Of a DNA stretch of 64,000 bases, positions 47,216 to 58,017 are shown piece by piece (position 1 is the first letter of the stretch; every line of letters starts with the position of its first letter). The stretch is from Chelonoidis abingdonii (Eukaryota > Chordata > Testudines > Testudinidae), in the NCBI RefSeq assembly GCF_003597395.2, contig NC_133790.1, positions 24,136,572-24,200,571 on the forward strand, read 5' to 3'. The notes below the pieces were generated by a model, which had not been told where the DNA came from, ran no database searches, and saw only the letters and a program-made list of their open reading frames with translations. The translations under genes and the position numbers were made by a program.

Positions 47216-49596
47216 TATGTGGTAGTCTCTCTCTGGCTTTGACCATAAATCCCATCTGGGACCTGCAATGCCTTATCGACTCTGGAACATTTCTGCGAGA
47301 AGGTTCTGATTTGATGGATGGGCATTTTCCAATGAGGACACGTTTTGTCAAAAAGGAGGAGGTGTCCCAAGCCAGAATCTTTAGTTAGGGTCTTTGGATA
47401 TCGACCTGACCCTGAAAAAGTAATAAGCAACACAAAATGTAGCATGGGGCTGTTTTACTGTAACATTGCCATAACCAAAAGAAAAGCATTATCCTGACCA
47501 GCTCCGGTCACGCATGCTAGAATGTCACCTTTCCAGACCCCCAGCCTGGTACCCTCTATCTGGTGGTGGGTATTGCACTAGGTAGTGACCTGCCACCAGA
47601 CTGATGAACAGACATGGGATCAAACCCCAGCTATGAGGTATAGCTTTCTCCTGGGCAGGTCACACCTACCCTGGGCAGATCCACTGGGGCAATCCTTGTC
47701 TAGCTTGTCATGGCCACAAAGTCTCATTGAACTGTTGTTGCAGTTGCTTGGTAATTCAAACTAGGTGTGGAGAAGAGACTGCTCCTTCAGCTGAGCTATG
47801 TTAACCCCTTGGCTGCTGCGTCCCATTGCAGATCCCAGGCTGCAGCAGAAAGCAATGGCTTTACATTGGCATGCTGGCATTTCGCTGACCATGATCTGTG
47901 CAGTGCAGCGATACTGCAGACGGTGGGTGTCAGGAGGGTTTGTAGACCTCGGGAACTGAGAAGAGTGCACTTAATGACCTTCAGAGGAACAACAGGAGTG
48001 CAAGGCACTTTCTCTGGCTGTCAAATAATCTGTAAAGGTGGCTGTGGGGCGGGTGGAAGCTTTAGGCTCTTACACATGTTTTTAGTCACATCAGTTTCCA
48101 GGTCTTATTCAGTTATAACTTCGCTTGGTTTAATGGGCATTTAAATTAGCCACAAATGGAACCGCACTGCAGCTGCAACTGTGTGCAAACATATATAAAA
48201 TTACAGCATTGCACTAGTACCTCAGTGGGCAGTGTCTTCTCCTGAAACTTTCTATTTGTTCTGTCGGGGCCATAAAAGTTTACACATTAGCAGGTGTGCT
48301 AACAATTAATAAAGCAAAGTGTTTAGTAGAATCCCTGCTGCTTCTTTTCTGTCCTGTTGTGTGGTGGCTGGAGAATGGGAACAGATGGTTCCTGCTTTGG
48401 CAGTTCCAATGTATTCAAATACTGGCTTATGGCTCAGAGCAGGGCCTGGGGATGTGGGGGCTTGGAGACTGGCTTTGCTGCTACAGCAGCTGATAGGCGA
48501 GAGGCGTTTTCTTGCTCGGAGGTTTTTAAACTGCCCCTCTGTGCAGCAAACTTGTGATGTTACCACAATGGAAGATTGCTGGGAGCTCTGACACCCAGAT
48601 TCTCGAGGTATTTAGGTTCCAGTGGGAGTTAGGGCCTTTTGAGTATGTGGGCCTTAGTGTCTGTAAGAGTAGGGTGTAGGAAATCCCTCAGTTTAAGGAC
48701 AGTGTTAACTCTTGGGACCAACCACAGCACGTGCTGATAGCTGTGGCACTTAGCTGCAAACTGCAGTGCTTAGCAGGATGCAGATTGATCAGCGGGGAAG
48801 GAATGATCAATAATCTGATGTGTGAGCAAGTGAGAGGGAACGTTACTGGGGAAGGTGCCAGCCTATCTGATACCTGGGATTGGTGGGTGGAGCTTGCCAA
48901 AACAAGGAAAGGCCTGTGCCCCCCGCCCCACCTTCCCAGGTGAGAGTGACCTAGGGATCAATAGATTATGGGAGACCAAAAAAGAGAAAACAGGAAGAAA
49001 GGTGCAGGTCATGAGGTCAAACACAAGTGATCCAGAGGGCAGCACCAAGCAGAGAACCCTGAGTGATGCCTGCTGCCCCCAGCTGAGGTCTGAGGAGTCA
49101 GTGTACGTCTCCCAGAGCAACTGCGCTCAGATGTGTGACAGGCAAAGACCCCACAGTCTAAAGTTGGCAGCCACGCTCACCGAAGCGTTCAGTCTATCTA
49201 GGGACAAGATACAGCCCAGGCAATGGCAAGGAAAACTTCCCCAGCAGCCTGCCTCAGTTTTCACCTGGCCCAGTCTCTCTGTAGGGCTGTGAGGATGATT
49301 TACTCGCCGGGCTTATCCAGTCCTTGGCCTCTGCCTGCAAAGCTGCCGCTCACCGGGAGTTGAGGTGAAGGTTCCTGTGATGTGGGAGCAGCCTGTCACT
49401 GCCCACTCCCTTTGCATAGGCCCCCATACCAGACAGCAGTAACACCCAGCTACTCTGGTGCTGGATGCAAATTAGTGCCTGAGGGCAGAAAGGCCCATCC
49501 CCACCGCCAGGATCAGCCACCCCCCTAATGCTTTGGCCTGGTCTCTTGTCAAATGGGGCCATGATGATAATACTTTACACTTCAGCCTCTCCAACG
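47216..49596. other. block without recognised genes
   Basis: Unique-looking sequence. No exon with splice context is seen. The 145-codon frame at 48855-49292 (+) has no motif and is probably chance. Confidence 0.4.
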
Positions 49597-50317
49597 TAGG
49601 GTTGCCAGGCGAAAAGGGACCCTGGTGGCTCCGGTCGGCACTGCTGAACAGGCCATTAAAAGTCCAGTCAGCAGCACAATGGGGGCCGGGGGCTAAGGCA
49701 GGCTCCCTGCCTGCCCTAGCTCCACGCGACTCCCGGAAGTGGCAGCCAGGTCCCTGCAGCCGCTAAATGTGTGGGAGGCCAGGGAGGCTCCGCATGCTGT
49801 CCCCACCCTGAGGGCCGGCTCCGCAGCTTCCCTGGGCTGGGAACTGCGACCAGTGGGAGCTGTGGGTGTGGTGCCTGCAGGCACGAGGGCACCGCGTGGA
49901 GCCTTCCTGGGCGCCCGTGTGCTTAGGAGCTGCAGGGACCTGGTGGCAACTTCCTGGGAGCTGCGGTAAATGCCATTAAGACCTCCAACCTCCAGCCCAG
50001 AGTCCTCTCCTGCACCTCAAACCCTTCATCTCTGGCCCCACCCCAGAGCCTGCACTCCCAGCCAGAGCCCTCCTCCCCCCTGCACTCCAACTTCCTGCCC
50101 CAGGCCAGAGCCCCCTCCTGCACCCCAAACCCCTCATCCCCAGCCCCGCCCCCAGAGCCTGCACCCCCAGCCGGAGCCCTCCTTCCCCTCCCGGACCCCA
50201 AACCCAGCCTGTGAAAGTGAGTGAGGGTGCGGGAGACCGAGCAGCATAGGGAGGCGCGATGGGCAGGAGAAGGGCAGGGGTGTCCAGTTCTGTGAGATCA
50301 GAAAGTTGGCAACCCTG
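49597..50317. mobile_element. inverted-end element of the 'tagggttgccag' type (721 bp)
   Basis: Starts 'tagggttgccaggcgaaaag' and ends 'aagttggcaaccctg', giving 11-bp inverted ends. The interior is GC-rich, with 'gggaccctggtggctccggt' and a C-rich part in which a segment of about 80 bp is directly duplicated (near 49999 and 50107). The flanking 8-mers do not match well, so age or superfamily is unclear. The 92-, 84- and 134-codon proline/glycine-rich frames over it come from the C-rich tract. A shorter element with the same end type lies at 54556. Confidence 0.7.
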
Positions 50318-50329
50318 TTCTATCTCGCC

Positions 50330-50615
50330 AGCCAGGTAAGCCTGCCTTTGCGATAGACGGTCCCTTGCACCAACCATCACTGCAATAATCAGGGTCCCAA
50401 AGGACCAGTCACTTACTTCAGGTCAATTGCACCTTAGATCTCACACCAAAGGCAACACTTGTAGCCAACCCTATAATAAACTATCTAAACGTTTACTAAT
50501 AGAAAAAGGAAACGAGTTATTTATAAGGTTGAAGCAGGTAAATGTACATACACACAAATGAGTTACAAGCTTAAGTTTCAAAAAGTAATAGAGGCTTTTA
50601 TGATAAGCAGGAGCT
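50330..50615 (-). mobile_element. outer LTR-like repeat, first part
   Basis: Sequence such as 'ataataaactatctaaacgt' and 'aaatgagttacaagcttaag' belongs to a turtle LTR-type repeat recalled in minus orientation. It is interrupted at 50615 by the solo LTR and resumes at 51773-52024. The left limit is uncertain. Confidence 0.5.
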
Positions 50616-51772
50616 TGTGAGGGGTTGCTCCCCTTTGGATGCCACCTGATGTGCTGAGATACCCCTGAGCTTGCCTGTTGTGCCAACCTGGCCACCCTTT
50701 TTACCTGTCTTGCTGAGCCAACCAATTAAGCTTCCTCCAGCACACACAGGTAGGGCCACACCCAACTGCAGAATGAAACCGACACTGAGATGAGTTCTGG
50801 GAAGGTTCAGCTTAAGGGACTTGCCCCAGCACTCAGGTGTCCATTTCCCTTGGAGTGCAGACCCAAAGGTGTATCATGAAATCCGCCTCCTCCCTCAATG
50901 TGGAGGAAGCTATACACAGCCTCTTACACCCCCCACTTAAATTATGAATTGTACACACAGGGTTATGGTATAAACAAGAAAAGTTTACTAACTACAAAAA
51001 ATAAATTTTAAGTGAATAAAAGAGATAATAGACAGAACAAAGCAGATTACTGAGCAAATAAACCAAAGTAGGCAAGCTAAGCTCAACAGACTTAAGAAAC
51101 AGGTTACAAGATATAATTTCTTACCCTGAATGTTATTTTAGACAGGTTACAAGGTTTCTATGGTTCAGAGTTCCAGTTATACTTCTTTTCAGACTGGACC
51201 CCTGTCTCAGTCAGGACCCTGCCAGCGCCTTCCCTTCAGGTGGCCTTAGCAGCCTTTCTTCCTGGGCAGACAGGCCATGGAGAGGAGGAGTCCTGTTTGC
51301 CTTTCTCCTCACCCTTAAATAAGATTTACATAAGGCAGGAATCCTTTGTTTTCCAAACTTGACACCTCCCTTCCTTTCCAGTGGAAAGTTACAAGAAGTC
51401 CCAGATGTTTAGTATAAGGTGACAAGATCACCTAACCTAGTGCCACAGTTACGTCCCTGGACGCCTCCCAGGAGGGAAAGAGATTAGCTTCTTCATGGTC
51501 TTCCTGTTCCTTCCTGATGGCTCATCACATCTGATATCCTGTTGTCTGGTGGGTGTCTCCCCAATACACACCCAGTTTTAATTGTTACATAGTCCGTATT
51601 CCTAACTTCAGATACAAAAATGATACATGCATATAAATTGGATAATCACATTCAGTAAATCATAACCTTTTCAATGATATCTTACACGCACCATCTTGCA
51701 TAAAGTATGTCTCAGTTATGTCATTCATATCATAAGCATATTTTCATAAAGAATATGGAATGAAATGTCACA
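50616..51772 (-). mobile_element. solo LTR of an endogenous retrovirus-like element (1,157 bp)
   Basis: The element begins 'tgtgaggggttgctcccctt' and ends 'ggaatgaaatgtcaca', that is TG...CA with a 5-bp inverted TGTGA/TCACA end. It is flanked by perfect 5-bp duplications gagct at 50611-50615 and 51773-51777, the length typical of several retroviral integrases. There is no gag, pol or env sequence, so this is a solo LTR left by LTR-LTR recombination. The minus orientation is inferred from remembered relatives and from the AT-rich 'tttatgaaaatatgctt' end, which reads as the 5' (U3) side on the minus strand. No coding capacity. Confidence 0.85.
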
Positions 51773-52024
51773 GAGCTGTATGTTCTTTAGGGATAACCCA
51801 GCCTAAGCAGCTAAGCCTAGAAACTTGGAGTCCACGCCGCAATGAAATCCAGTTTCTTCTTGCTAGAGGGTTTGATTCCCTTCCCTTCTTTGACTCTAAG
51901 TTGCAAGCTCAGCTGATGGAAGGAATTAATTGCATGATTCATCTCCATTAGGATGGAAGTGGGGAGAGAAGCTGAGTCTTTTGTCTGGTGTCCCTGGGGC
52001 ATCCCTGCTGGCCAGGACATAACA
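51773..52024 (-). mobile_element. outer LTR-like repeat, second part
   Basis: Continues the repeat broken at 50615: 'ttctttagggataacccagc', 'tagagggtttgattcccttc', 'ctcagctgatggaaggaatt' and 'ttttgtctggtgtccctggg'. It ends '...ggccaggacataaca', so on the minus strand it starts TGTTATG, an LTR-like TG terminus. The matching left end was not found with confidence. Confidence 0.6.
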
Positions 52025-52055
52025 CCTTCTGTTGGAGATCAGCGTTTCACACTAG

Positions 52056-52440
52056 TTAGGGTATGTCTACACTAGAAACTTAAGTCAACCTATGTTAGGT
52101 TGAATTACAGCTACCACAGTCATTACTGCAGTAGGGCATGTCCACACTTCCTTCTTTGGGTCGGTGGTGCGTGTCCTCACCAGGAGCACTTCCACCGGCC
52201 TAAGGGGGGCAATGTGGGGAGCTAAGAGCCTCCTGCCGGGAGCCTGGCTGCCCCACAGACTAATTCCTGGTATGTAGTTGTCAGTGTTCTGTTGAGACAT
52301 GGGGACCTTGGCATGAGCGGGCACCTGGTCTGCCAGCGTCACAACGCAATCAACTCCCCTGTCCTCTCTGAATTTTACCAAGCTTCCCAACACATTGTAT
52401 TCAGTTTCACTTTGAATCTGGGGTCAAGGTCTGCAGTGGC
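52056..52440. mobile_element. GGGTATGTCTACAC-type element fragment
   Basis: Starts with TTA followed by 'gggtatgtctacactagaaa' and carries 'taagtcaacctatgttaggt', 'cagtagggcatgtccacact' and 'ggtcggtggtgcgtgtcctc'. These are familiar from a turtle PIF/Harbinger-related family. The right end is not recognised, so the limit is approximate. Confidence 0.65.
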
Positions 52441-54100
52441 TCCGTTTTAAACCAGCTCATTTACACTCGTCCCATATGCACACACATCTGCATTCCCACA
52501 GATGCAAACAGAGGAATAGACATGGTCGACTCCCTTTAGTGTGAACACGTGTACATGAGATCACAGCACATATATCAATACATATGAGCATGTGTGCATG
52601 CCTGTGCAATACGCGCAATTGTTACCTTCTAATAGATGGACCTAAACTAAATACCAAGTGTAGAGAAAGTCTGGATCTGGATCCGGACCCAAACTTTGCT
52701 GTGTCTTCCTCTCCAGAATAGAAAGAAAGAAACTCCCAGTTGGAATAACTCTAAACCCCAGGGAAATTAGATTGCAATCTTCACTGTGTAGGCAATGTCA
52801 GCTCATAAAACCACAAACCCACACAAACACACCAGTCATTTGGCACACTTGCATGCTTATATTCAGCCACACATCTACAGACACACACACCCATAATCAT
52901 ATGTAATCAGACACAAACATCCCTGCACACTCATCTGTTCATTCTTGGACACACGCACATGCGATCAGATACACACCTATGTAGTAGATACACAGTCACA
53001 CACATATGACATGCTCCATTTCCTAGCACAGTTTCGAATTACTCCCTAAATGAAAAATTCATGTTTACCCAGGGGTGGGGGGAAGCTATTTGAAATTCCA
53101 CAGCCTAAAATTTGCAATATTTCTTGCAGTTTAGCTCTTGTGTCAAGTATCATTTAATCATGCAGTAATAATGTGCAATGGTAGCAGACTAGGTGCACAG
53201 TATCTCTCACATTACAGAGTAAAGACATTCTATTTCTGCCCTCTGAAGCATAAAGATGGTTTGATGGGCATGAGTTTGGGACCTACTTAGATCAAAGAAA
53301 CAAACAGCAGGACATTAATTGGGGAAAGCTATGCTAGTGACCATAGAATGTAAAGGGCATGGGGAAAGCTGAGCACTGTAACATAACATGCTACCAAAGA
53401 GGGGAGAGGAAAACCATAGGTGGGGCATCCAGAACTATGACTGGCTGACTTTCAGAGATGGATAAAACCCTTCCTAGAAGAGGCAGCAAAAGAGTCTGTT
53501 TCCATTAGGAAACCTTACAGGCACACATCCTCAACAGGTGTAGATGAAGTCAACACAAGGGTGAGGAACTGAGTCAGCTGACAGCAATGCTGACCATGGC
53601 TTGGCCTAGTCTACAGCAACCAGAGAATTGCGGTTAGCCTTACATCGGTGAGTCAAACTTCACCCAGTCAGCAACACAGCCACAACCCTCGACTATGCCC
53701 CACCAGTCCCCTTCCAGGTTAACAGGCAGCTGTGGGAGCCAAAGGCACTATGGAGTGTTACACTCAGGATAAAAAAAAAAAAAAAGGAGTGAGGGATCTG
53801 TATGTTGCCTGTGTTGGTCTGGGGTTTTGGAAGGATTATGTAGAAGTTCCACGCGCTTTGAAGCTAAGAAGACAAACTCAATAATCGTTTATAAAAATGA
53901 AAGACAAAATTCGACTCCCCACCTTTCCCACCCCCCACTGGATTTTACATACTAAATAATCCCTGCCAAGTGGTACGAGTGATCACTCCACTATGGAGTC
54001 ACCTGCCTGGAGGGCTCCATGTTTGTTTGAAAGGAAGGAAGAGGAACTGTTGTAGACAACTTCATCTGCAGATATGCTCAGCGTCTGAAAGCACAGACTC
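52441..54100. other. block without recognised genes
   Basis: Two CA-rich, cryptically simple stretches (52470-52610 and 52800-53010) of scattered ACAC and CATATG motifs, and a 15-A run at about 53771-53785. No exon is recognised. Confidence 0.45.
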
Positions 54101-54104
54101 TTAG

Positions 54105-54210
54105 GGGTATGGCTATACTGCAATCGAACACGACGGGCTGGCCCACATCAGCTGACATGGGCTCGCAGGGCTATGAGATTGCCGTGTTTGACTTCAGCAT
54201 AGACCTAGCC
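54105..54210. mobile_element. short GGGTATGxCTA-type miniature element
   Basis: The left end 'gggtatggctatactgca' is mirrored by 'cagcatagacctagcc'. Inside, 'ctggcccacatcagctgaca' and 'tgggctcgcagggct' match the turtle family with 'gtcagctgac...gggctcg'. The flanking duplication is not clear. Confidence 0.65.
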
Positions 54211-54503
54211 AGAGAGGCTTCTCTCCCTATTTAAAGTCCTGTTCTTGGTTTGGCTGTTTAGTGAATGGAGCACCAGCATTTACCCCCATCATAGATGATA
54301 CCCAAGGTTGGAATTTTTCAAAGCACCCAACCAGCTGAGTGCCAAGCTCCCACCAGTCTGCAATGGGATTTGGGTGCATAACTCCCTTAGCCCTTGTCTA
54401 TGACAGAAAGTTGCAGTGTTTGAAATAAATAAAATCAATCAATCAATAAATAAAAGGACTTATCTTAAAGCAGATTTAGTTAAACTAGTGAAAAAGGCTC
54501 TAT

Positions 54504-55217
54504 GGGTATGTCTACTCTACAAGGTAAGCTCAGCGTTTGAACTCGGGCTCGAGCTCTGGGTTGCCAATATTGGTTGGATGTATTCCTGGAGGTTTCATCA
54601 TATGACAAAGGTTAATCTTCAATGAAAAACTAATTCCTGGAGATTCCAGAACAACCCTGGAGGGTTGGCAACCCTACTCAAGCCTAACCCCCTTCCATCT
54701 ATAGACGAGTTGTGCTAACCCAGGACTCAGAACCAGGGGCCCAGGTCTTGAGCGTGAGCCAAGCCAGGTTTCAAGCCCTATTGTTTTGCCATGTAGACAC
54801 AGCCCCATGGACTCATGCTCTGGGAGTCCACCAAAACTGTTCCACAATCCAACAGGCTTTCTTTGTCCTCTGGAGTTTAGTAGACAGTCAAGTTTTCCCA
54901 CACTGCACCACGAATAAAGGGCTTGAGCGGCCACATTTTGGGAGGGCGCTAGGAAGTCTGCAGTATGGGTTGTTGGACTCGGGCCTGCATAATGCAGTGT
55001 AGACGCTGGAGCCGCAGGTTGGGACAAAGGGTTCAACAGTTCCTAACTTGGGGTTACAAATGATTGTAGATGCCGGATACTAGTGTCAGTTTAAAACAGG
55101 CTAAATGCAGTTTATTTTGGTTTAAACCTTGACCCTAAATCAGTAACTCTCTCGAATCACAGAAAGGGGTAACACCTGAGTTATAACTCAAGCTAATTGT
55201 GCTGTGAAGACATACCC
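54504..55217. mobile_element. GGGTATGTCTA-type element (714 bp) with a nested insertion
   Basis: The left end 'gggtatgtctactctac' is mirrored by 'gtgaagacataccc'. The flanks are tat (54501-54503) and taa (55218-55220), close to the TWA duplication of PIF/Harbinger. It contains 'actcgggctcgagctc' and 'tgcagtgtagacgctggagc' motifs of the family. It is interrupted by the 121-bp element at 54556-54676. Non-coding. Confidence 0.65.
54556..54676. mobile_element. 121-bp miniature element, nested
   Basis: Ends 'ctgggttgccaat' and 'ttggcaacccta' are inverted. The flanking 8-mers ctcgagct (54548-54555) and ctcaagcc (54677-54684) share 6 of 8 bases, which supports a hAT-like 8-bp duplication. The interior is itself palindromic: 'tattcctggaggtttcatc' against 'taattcctggagattcc'. 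It is inserted in the larger element at 54504-55217. Confidence 0.75.
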
Positions 55218-55622
55218 TAAGTCGACTCCCGTCCACACTGTTTGAAGTTGGGGACCCAGAACTAGTGGCCACTTCTGAAAATGTTAGTCAGAGAGGATAG
55301 TAAGTGTTCCTAGGGTAGAAGCTTGGGCTAAGATTTCCAAAGGAGCCCAAGGCCACCTCTGCGTGAGAAAGTGGTACTGGTTGAATTTTTAAATAGGTTT
55401 TTAAACCAATTTAGTAAAATCAGTGCAAACTTCTGTGTGCACACTCACTGGGTGTCTTCACAGCAGAGTTAACCCGAGTTACCACACTCCAGTTAGTTTA
55501 GCTCCTGTGAAAACTACCACACTACAAAAAAACAGGGTGATTGGATTAGCTGCTGCTGAAGTGGTGTAATTTGAGCAGTTGAATCCCTACTGCATTACTA
55601 GTTTGAGCTTCAGCCCACTGCC
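55218..55622. other. probable older repeat fragments, no gene
   Basis: Phrases such as 'cagcagagttaacccgagtt' and 'gagccaagcc'-like motifs suggest further decayed TGTCTACAC-type elements around 55440-55620. The ends are not definable. Confidence 0.4.
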
Positions 55623-55625
55623 TGA

Positions 55626-55781
55626 GGGTATGTCTACACTGCAAATGGTGAGCCTGAGCTTGGGTGGCTAGCCTGAATCTCTGCCAGTGCCACAATGTCT
55701 TCATGCTATTTTTAGTGCACCAGCTTGATCCTGTGTACCTGGGTTTACAGGCACACTCCCAGCTGTGGTATAGACATACCC
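55626..55781. mobile_element. 156-bp miniature element with TGA duplication
   Basis: The left end gggtatgtctacac and right end gtatagacataccc are complementary at 13 of 14 positions. They are flanked by TGA at 55623-55625 and 55782-55784. The 3-bp duplication and inverted ends fit PIF/Harbinger-type miniature elements, though TGA departs from the usual TWA. Non-coding. Confidence 0.82.
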
Positions 55782-56539
55782 TGACAGGTTAACAAGCTTG
55801 AGTTTAAAGGACCACTTAACCCGGCAAGAAAGAGGTGTGCTAAGGCTCAGAGAGGTGTGGCTCCAGGAGGTGGAGGGGCCTGACCCCAAGAGAGAGTGGA
55901 CCCCCGAGAAGGGCTGTCTCACTGAAAGGGGGGCCCCCCATGGACCACACAGGGCCAAGAGTGGGCACAATCTGTGAGTCTGTAACAACAGCACAGAAAT
56001 TTGCCAGTGTAGACAGGCCCTTAGTGAATTCAGCAGTGGTGACTGCCCCGAAGACTGAAATTCTCTATTTGGCCACAGGGCTGGTACACACCCTACATTG
56101 GCTTACTCACAGTACTTCAACCCTGACTCAGCGGGATCACCTTTAGTGGATGGAGGATACTCCAGTCTCCAAGCCCATTTAGTCCCCAGCCAGCCTACTG
56201 AGTGTGCCAGCCAGGACAGAACATGAACGCTTGTTTCAGTGATGACTTATGACCTGGATGCAAAGAGGCTCCATTCTCCACTGCCTTGCACCTTGCATTT
56301 AAAGGTGACAAAGTGAGGCACTATTTGATTGGAGGGCTAGCAGCTGGCACAGGTAACCCACACCTTCAGTGGCCCTCTGCCACACAGCGGTTTCGGTCGG
56401 CTACAGCCTATGGGTAACATTTTCAAGACTGTCTAAGTGACTGGGGAGCTGAAGTCCAACTTTCCAAACAGACTCGTGTTCCTAAGTCTCACCGAAAGGG
56501 TCAATGAGACCAACACCCCTCCTGAGAAGGAGGTTTAGG
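55782..56539. other. no recognised gene
   Basis: A decayed 'ccagtgtagacaggccctta' end near 56004-56025 is probably the terminus of another TGTCTACAC-type element. No exon is recognised. Confidence 0.45.
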
Positions 56540-56812
56540 TTAGGTCAATGCTACAGCTTATGTTGGCATAACCTATGTCACTCAGGGGTGTGACTAAACC
56601 ATCCCCTTGAGCAACATAAGTTACGCTAACTTAAGCACCATTGTGGACAGCGCTTTGTTGGTGGGAGAGCTTCTCCCACCAACATATCTACCACCTCTCA
56701 CGGAGGTGGTATTATTAAGCCAATGAGAGATCTTTCTCACATCATCAGAAAGCGTCTTCACCACATGCAGTGCAGCTGCAGTGCTGCAATGCTGTATGTG
56801 TGGACAAGCCCG
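56540..56812. mobile_element. fold-back miniature element ('cttatgttggcataacctat' type)
   Basis: Contains several stacked palindromes: 'ctcccaccaacatatctacc' with 'ggtgggagagcttctcccac', and 'tatgtcactcaggggtgtga' with 'ccccttgagcaacataag'. The right end 'tgtgtggacaagccc' is the reverse of a 'gggcttgtctacac' start. It is a familiar turtle miniature family. The exact left end is uncertain. Confidence 0.65.
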
Positions 56813-56839
56813 GAATCACTTATTATGGGAGTTTCAAAA

Positions 56840-56905
56840 GATTATCCTTTGAGCCCAGGCCGTAGAGGCTCACGCTTTTAGATCCAGAGATCTGGGGTTC
56901 AGTGC
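56840..56905 (+). repeat. tRNA-like SINE head fragment
   Basis: 'gccgtagaggctcacgcttt' followed by 'gatctggggttcagtgccc' resembles the A- and B-box part of a tRNA-derived SINE. The B box is degenerate and no body follows. Low certainty. Confidence 0.4.
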
Positions 56906-57887
56906 CCCATGTTGTTGTGCTTATACCTAAGCAAAACATGGAAGGTGCAATGCTGCAGAGATGCATGCTGTAGGAACCCGAATGAGACACACAAACCCGT
57001 TTCACCTCAACCTCTCAGCAACTACATGACAGTAACAGTTTTTGGTACCTACTCTAAGATAGACTTGCTCCAACAGACTAAAGTGAAATGGCTCCCTCCT
57101 GGGCCATTCCCATCCACAAGCTATCCAGTGCCTCACTTTCCTAGCACACAGAGCAGAACCTTGAGAAATCTACAACTGTAATTTCTCCAGCACGTAAAGA
57201 GACATTTTTACTAACCTTTTATTTGTGCTTAATTATGTCCAAGCCTGCTAAGTGCTTTCCCTTCCCACAAACAACCACTCTGCAGAGAAAAGAGAGGCCT
57301 ATATTAGCAGAGATCCTTTAGCTCAGAGATAAAGGTGCCTACAGGCAGTAATTTCTGACTGTACTTAATTTCTACGTGACTGAGTGGTGCATCTCTGCTT
57401 ACATAATAAAAGTAACTGTGTGATCAGAACGGCTAGGTTTCTCTACCAAGAGCCAAACGCTACCTCCTGGAGCTCCCTTGCATGCTCCATGGCTCTTCTT
57501 GGCCAGCTCAGCTGGGTGTTGGCCCAGCCTGAGTAGATTTGCTGTGTACACATCCTGATGGTTCTAGCTGAAGTGTTGACTGTTGCAATGTGCTGGAGGG
57601 ACTTCTATATCATAGTGGATCAGTATGGTGTAAGGACATGAATACAGTAGGACGCACTATAAATGTTTGTCAGTCACTCGCTGATCATGATTTCAAATCC
57701 TGTAGTTAGTTCCCCATAAGAGGCCCATAAAAACCAGTCACTGAGGATTTTGTCGTAAGCACCAGGTTTATATTAAAGTTCTTCTGTTCATGGTTTAGCC
57801 TCAGAATCCAAATATTCTGCACAGGGCCCTGTTAGTCACTTAGGAGCTTTTCAAGGGTTAATTGCTGAAAACAAGAACTATATACAA

Positions 57888-58017
57888 GGATGAAATTCTC
57901 CCCTGGTGCAGAAATCCAGCAAAAGGCCCATGTACTGCTTAAATCTCACTGATGATTTAGGATTTCAGTGAGACTTCAGCCTTCTGCTGGACCTCTGCAC
58001 CAGGGTGAATTTCATCC
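57888..58017. mobile_element. 130-bp fold-back miniature element
   Basis: Long inverted repeat. The left arm 57888-57928 (ggatgaaattctcccctggt...) pairs with the right arm 57979-58017 (...gcaccagggtgaatttcatc) over about 40 bp with few mismatches. The loop itself contains 'aaatctcactga' against 'tcagtgagact'. The whole molecule would form one hairpin. It is non-coding and no clear duplication flanks it. Confidence 0.8.

Noticed and set aside
49923..50380. Glycine/proline-rich open frames near 50 kb
   Set aside because: They come from the C-rich tract with an internal duplication inside the inverted-end element at 49597-50317.
50616..51772. Full-length endogenous retrovirus
   Set aside because: Only one LTR lies between the duplications; there is no gag, pol or env sequence nearby.
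53771..53785. Poly(A) tail of a processed pseudogene
   Set aside because: A simple A run with no coding-like or retroposed sequence upstream and no flanking duplication seen.
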